From Virgibacillus chiguensis (GTDB lineage Bacteria > Bacillota > Bacilli > Bacillales > Amphibacillaceae): a stretch of 64,000 nt of DNA. Numbering within the stretch: the stretch's first letter is position 1; every line of letters starts with the position of its first letter. A program made the translations under genes and the position numbers. Where the stretch lies: positions 151,696 through 215,695 of the forward strand of contig NZ_FQXD01000004.1 of assembly GCF_900129865.1 (NCBI RefSeq), written 5' to 3'. The notes under the pieces are model-generated. The model was not told where the DNA came from, did no database searches, and saw only the letters and a list, made by a program, of their open reading frames with translations. Below are positions 63,877 through 64,000 of this stretch, piece after piece.

Positions 63877-64000
63877 ATGTTAAAAACATTAAATAGAAAA
63901 ATTGCAGTGCTTCTTTGGTGCATAGCTATTTTATATCTCTTCTTTGCCTATAGATTGCCGTCCTATGCTTATGTACCAATAGATTCGAATGCTTTGCCAA
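63877..64000 (+). CDS. TctB-family membrane subunit, start only (cut by window end)
   Basis: The first 41 codons of a gene starting at ATG 63877 are present. They encode a hydrophobic segment (KIAVLLWCIAILYLFFAYRL) with the topology of the small TctB subunit. The place directly after TctC supports the call. A GGGAG site lies about 13 bases upstream, rather far. The remainder is outside the window. Confidence 0.65.
   Translation, partial: MLKTLNRKIAVLLWCIAILYLFFAYRLPSYAYVPIDSNALP

Overview
The window looks like chromosomal DNA of a low-GC, spore-forming Gram-positive of the Bacillaceae, probably near Virgibacillus/Oceanobacillus. This rests on an alpha/beta-type SASP gene, AGGAGG-type Shine-Dalgarno sites, TTG/GTG starts, and Bacillus-type CsoR/CopA/CopZ, CapA/B/C and LCP proteins. 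The genus is inference. No rRNA or tRNA gene was seen.

Region 1 (1-14.0 kb) is mostly housekeeping and stress genes. It holds bioY with a probable BirA operator, a copper-efflux locus (csoR, copA, copZ), a cold-shock gene, a SASP gene, an MFS exporter whose Shine-Dalgarno is buried in a hairpin, a YjbQ-family protein, a TauE/SafE permease and a LysM-NlpC/P60 cell-wall hydrolase. Two large non-coding arrays of 20-21 bp units (about 1030-1790 and 12020-12783) and two copies of a dispersed 213-266 bp repeat (2520, 6752) lie between the genes.

Region 2 (15.2-35.9 kb) is a Wzx/Wzy-type capsular or exopolysaccharide cluster. It runs CapA/CapB kinase pair, CapC phosphatase, an orphan LuxR-type response regulator, a CapD-like dehydratase, GalU, initiating sugar transferase, epimerase, four glycosyltransferases, a decayed TupA-like gene, Wzy, Wzx, a UDP-glucuronate epimerase-like enzyme, UDP-glucose dehydrogenase and an LCP ligase. 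The glycosyltransferase core (about 23-31 kb) is clearly AT-richer. A 64-bp perfect direct repeat flanks an unknown membrane protein just before the LCP gene. An APC-family permease follows.

Region 3 (37.7-46.8 kb) is the most interesting part. A minus-strand operon with a near-consensus promoter encodes a secreted Gly/Ala-rich peptide precursor, an SdpA-like protein, an SdpB-like HTTM membrane protein and a membrane transglutaminase-like protein with an intact Cys-His-Asp triad. It looks like a relative of the sporulation-delaying-protein toxin pathway with an unusual extra enzyme. Divergently beyond it lie an RNPP/NprR-like HTH-TPR regulator and a 46-codon exported peptide gene, a probable quorum-sensing pair, followed by a decayed second copy of their junction. 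Downstream are an IS30-family element, a paralogous membrane gene broken into two oppositely oriented halves, and a frameshifted small ORF.

Region 4 (46.8-62.5 kb) mixes intact genes with remnants. It holds a DJ-1/PfpI protein, a frameshifted WYL regulator, GNAT and ABC-ATPase fragments, an ABC-2 permease, an acetyltransferase, and a lipase-like gene with an in-frame stop beside tandemly duplicated lipoproteins. It also holds a CitS/CitT-like two-component system with a CitMHS transporter and a gamma-glutamyltransferase fragment. A type I-C CRISPR array (12 repeats, 11 spacers) keeps a leader but has no cas genes in the window. Next to it is a phage-like divergent pair of XRE regulators with three matching operators.

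Region 5 (62.8-64 kb) starts a tripartite tricarboxylate transporter (TctC, then the beginning of TctB), cut by the window end.
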